Source of the DNA: Gammaproteobacteria bacterium
GTDB lineage: Bacteria > Pseudomonadota > Gammaproteobacteria > Enterobacterales > Kangiellaceae
NCBI GenBank assembly: GCA_013373545.1
Contig: JABXHQ010000073.1
Location: 1-55,915 of the forward strand
Length of the DNA stretch: 55,915 nt
Direction of reading: 5' to 3'
The notes under the pieces were generated by a model that saw only the letters and a list, made by a program, of their open reading frames with translations, did not search any database and was not told the origin of the DNA. This document shows positions 54,074 to 55,915 of this stretch, one piece after another; within the stretch, counting starts at the first letter, position 1; every line of letters starts with the position of its first letter. The position numbers were made by a program, and so were the translations under genes.

Positions 54074-55444
54074 ATGAAATATTATAGTACTCGAAATTGC
54101 GACAAACAGTATTCTTTTGCCGAAGTTGTATTGCAAGGCTTAGCGCCAGACGGGGGGCTTTTAGTGCCCGCGAGTCTGCCATCTTTGACGCCTTCGGCAT
54201 TGAATGGACAATCCTATCAGGCGGTAGCTGAGCAGCTATTTACGCCGTTTATGGCGCCTGACTTTAGCGTTACCGAGGTGGCTGCCTTGGTCGCTCAAAG
54301 CTACCGGAACTTTACCGTGGCGGATGTAGTGCAGTCGAAGGAGCTGAAAGATTGCACCGTGCTGGAGCTGTTTCACGGGCCTACGTTGGCTTTTAAAGAT
54401 ATCGCGTTACAGTTTCTGGGGCGCGTATTAAATGAACTGTTGCAGCAACATGATGAGCATTGCGTGGTGCTGGGAGCGACCTCCGGCGACACCGGAGGCG
54501 CGGCTATCGCTGCTTTGGATCATATGGCACGTTGCCAAGTTTTCATGCTCTACCCAAAAGGGCGGGTCTCATTAGTTCAAGAAGCGCAGATGAATCGTAG
54601 AGTGGGTGATAATATTTTCCCGCTTGAACTTGAGGGCAGTTTTGATGATGCCCAACACCTGGTTAAAGCCACTTTCTCCGATCCGGACTTTCGCCGCGCA
54701 GTTAAATTAACTGCAGTTAATTCAATTAACTGGTGTCGAGTGATGGCGCAAATGACTTATTACGCTCATGCCGTCAAGGGACGGGAACGTCCATCGCAAG
54801 GCGCCGTTTCATTTGCCGTGCCAACCGGTAATTTCGGTGATGTACTGGCCGGCTACTATGTTCAACGCATGGGCTTTCCGATCGATAAGTTTATTGTCGC
54901 CTGTAATGAAAATGATCTTATTGCTCGATTTAGCGCTTCGGGCGTTTATCGGCCCAACCCATCGCTCGCGACATTAAGTCCGGCCATGGATATTCAAGTG
55001 GCCTCGAACTTTGAGCGCTTATTATTTGAGCTTTGTGGGCGCGACAGTGATTATATCAATACCAAAATGGAGCAGCTGCGTCTGAACGGAGAGTTTAGCG
55101 TTGAGCCAGAAATTTTGGCGAAGTTTCACCAGTCCTTCGAAGTTTACGCCATTAGTAATGATGAAACGGCAGCTATCATGCGTGAAACGGCCGCTGATGG
55201 TTATTTGGTAGATCCTCACACTGCGGTTGGCATCGCGGCAAGACGGCGTTCTGCGTTGCCTGATGTCATCGCTTTAGCCACTGCCCATCCACTCAAATTT
55301 TCCGAACTAGTGACACAAGTAACGGGACAAGCGTTGCCGTTAACGCCTGCACTAGAAAGCTTAGTGGAACAGCCGAAACGCTGTTTTACTTTGGTCAATC
55401 AACAATCAAAACTGCAAGAATTTATCTTAAGTAGGTGTCAATAA
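54074..55444 (+). CDS. thrC: Threonine synthase
   Basis: 456 residues. It converts O-phosphohomoserine to threonine with PLP. The Schiff-base lysine is in PTLAFKDIALQFLGR, the phosphate loop in GATSGDTGGAA, and NSINWCRVMAQMTYY lies in the middle. The short N-terminal MKYYSTRN is typical. Overlaps the next gene by one base (TAATG). No strong ribosome site is seen before the ATG. Confidence 0.95.
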   Translation: MKYYSTRNCDKQYSFAEVVLQGLAPDGGLLVPASLPSLTPSALNGQSYQAVAEQLFTPFMAPDFSVTEVAALVAQSYRNFTVADVVQSKELKDCTVLELFHGPTLAFKDIALQFLGRVLNELLQQHDEHCVVLGATSGDTGGAAIAALDHMARCQVFMLYPKGRVSLVQEAQMNRRVGDNIFPLELEGSFDDAQHLVKATFSDPDFRRAVKLTAVNSINWCRVMAQMTYYAHAVKGRERPSQGAVSFAVPTGNFGDVLAGYYVQRMGFPIDKFIVACNENDLIARFSASGVYRPNPSLATLSPAMDIQVASNFERLLFELCGRDSDYINTKMEQLRLNGEFSVEPEILAKFHQSFEVYAISNDETAAIMRETAADGYLVDPHTAVGIAARRRSALPDVIALATAHPLKFSELVTQVTGQALPLTPALESLVEQPKRCFTLVNQQSKLQEFILSRCQ

Positions 55445-55915
55445 TGACTGCAAGTGCAAACTGGGTTGTCGCTAAATTTGGCGGGACCAGCGTAAGTGCT
55501 CAACTTTCTTTGAACAACATGGCCCAGCTGGTGGCGCGTCAACGACAGTCTAAACACAAGGTTTTAGTCGTTGTGTCGGCGCTGAGTGGAGTATCTAACC
55601 GTCTGGAGCAACTGAGTCAGTCACCGGAAGCGGTTAATATCGATGAACTGTGTGACTTGTTGGTTTTACAGCACCGTAAACTGTTGGATACGTTAGCGCT
55701 GGCACCTGAAACCCTAGCGTCAGTAAGCACCAAAGTCGAAGCTAAAATTGCAGAGCTCAAACCACTGCATGAGCAGCTTTTAGTGGACGAGTCGCCGAGC
55801 TTTTATTCAACGCAAGCGCGCATTATGGCGATGGGAGAGCAATTTAGCTCACTCATTATCCATGCGTTTTTAGAGCAGTCGTTGCAGCATAATGTCGCCT
55901 TGATTGATGCCCGTG
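55444..55915 (+). CDS. Aspartate kinase, 5' part (gene runs off the window end)
   Basis: 157 codons are present. The kinase signature VVAKFGGTSVSAQ is at the N-terminus, and KVLVVVSALSGVSNRLEQL follows, as does ARIMAMGEQFSSLII. It phosphorylates aspartate at the head of the Lys/Thr/Met pathways. The C-terminus is missing, so it cannot be told whether it is monofunctional, fused to homoserine dehydrogenase, or fused to diaminopimelate decarboxylase (a type known in Xanthomonas). It is in an operon with thrC, which precedes it, unlike the thrABC order of E. coli. Confidence 0.9.
   Translation, partial: MTASANWVVAKFGGTSVSAQLSLNNMAQLVARQRQSKHKVLVVVSALSGVSNRLEQLSQSPEAVNIDELCDLLVLQHRKLLDTLALAPETLASVSTKVEAKIAELKPLHEQLLVDESPSFYSTQARIMAMGEQFSSLIIHAFLEQSLQHNVALIDAR

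Overview
The window comes from a chromosome of a gammaproteobacterium, probably a marine heterotroph near the Kangiella/Pleionea/Alteromonadales-Oceanospirillales neighbourhood. The genus cannot be fixed from sequence reading alone. Evidence is the set of typical gammaproteobacterial genes (bamC next to dapA, gcvR, ychJ, bepA-type protease, perM, the arsC-wrbA-DUF2069 trio, a YfcL-like protein), peptide-leader attenuators of enteric type, and a large TonB-dependent receptor. No insertion sequence, prophage, CRISPR array or rRNA is visible.

Region 1 (1-2.9 kb): the 5' end of a tRNA-Arg with its promoter, a radical SAM protein, a YchJ-type SEC-C protein, and two small paralogous proteins of unknown function.

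Region 2 (2.9-11.1 kb): an aromatic/tryptophan operon, aroF-trpE-trpG-trpD-trpCF-trpB-trpA. A 430-base leader precedes it. The leader carries two complete, consecutive trp attenuators. Each has its own Trp-rich leader peptide, antiterminator option and intrinsic terminator. This tandem arrangement is the clearest unusual regulatory signal in the window.

Region 3 (11.1-21.5 kb): two small genes, then a complete histidine operon on the minus strand (hisG-hisC/HAD-hisB-hisH-hisF-hisA/IE-hisD). It is headed by a His-rich leader peptide (six His in seven codons) and an attenuator. Two gene fusions are notable: HisC with a HAD phosphatase that probably supplies histidinol-phosphate phosphatase, and HisA with HisI-HisE. 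Divergent from it are aroA and aroC, which complete a block devoted to shikimate, Trp and His synthesis.

Region 4 (21.5-26.5 kb): DUF2069, WrbA, ArsC/YfgD, a YihY/BrkB membrane protein, a FimW-like (possible cyclic-di-GMP receptor) protein and a TlpA-like lipoprotein.

Region 5 (26.6-39.8 kb): a nine-gene envelope machine. It comprises a small secreted protein, three TPR proteins (two of them lipoproteins), a 100-residue secreted protein, one ExbB/TolQ, two different ExbD/TolR proteins and a TonB-like transducer with an AgmX/PglI C-terminal domain. The first ExbD has Asn and the second Asp at the expected proton-carrying position. An ApbE flavin transferase and a TonB-dependent receptor follow. 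The cluster resembles the Agl/Glt-related energised complexes known from Myxococcus, but its job here is unknown, and it is the best candidate for an undescribed system.

Region 6 (39.8-55.9 kb): mostly housekeeping genes. They are a secreted VasI-like-N-terminus protein, a VesB-like serine protease with a GlyGly-CTERM-like tail, an acyl-CoA dehydrogenase, BepA, a TusA-like protein, PerM, PhoH/PIN, Bcp, GcvR, DapA, BamC, a metallo-beta-lactamase-fold hydrolase, threonine synthase and the start of an aspartate kinase. An unusual fusion of a chalcone-isomerase-like domain to a TonB C-terminal domain lies between the hydrolase and thrC.
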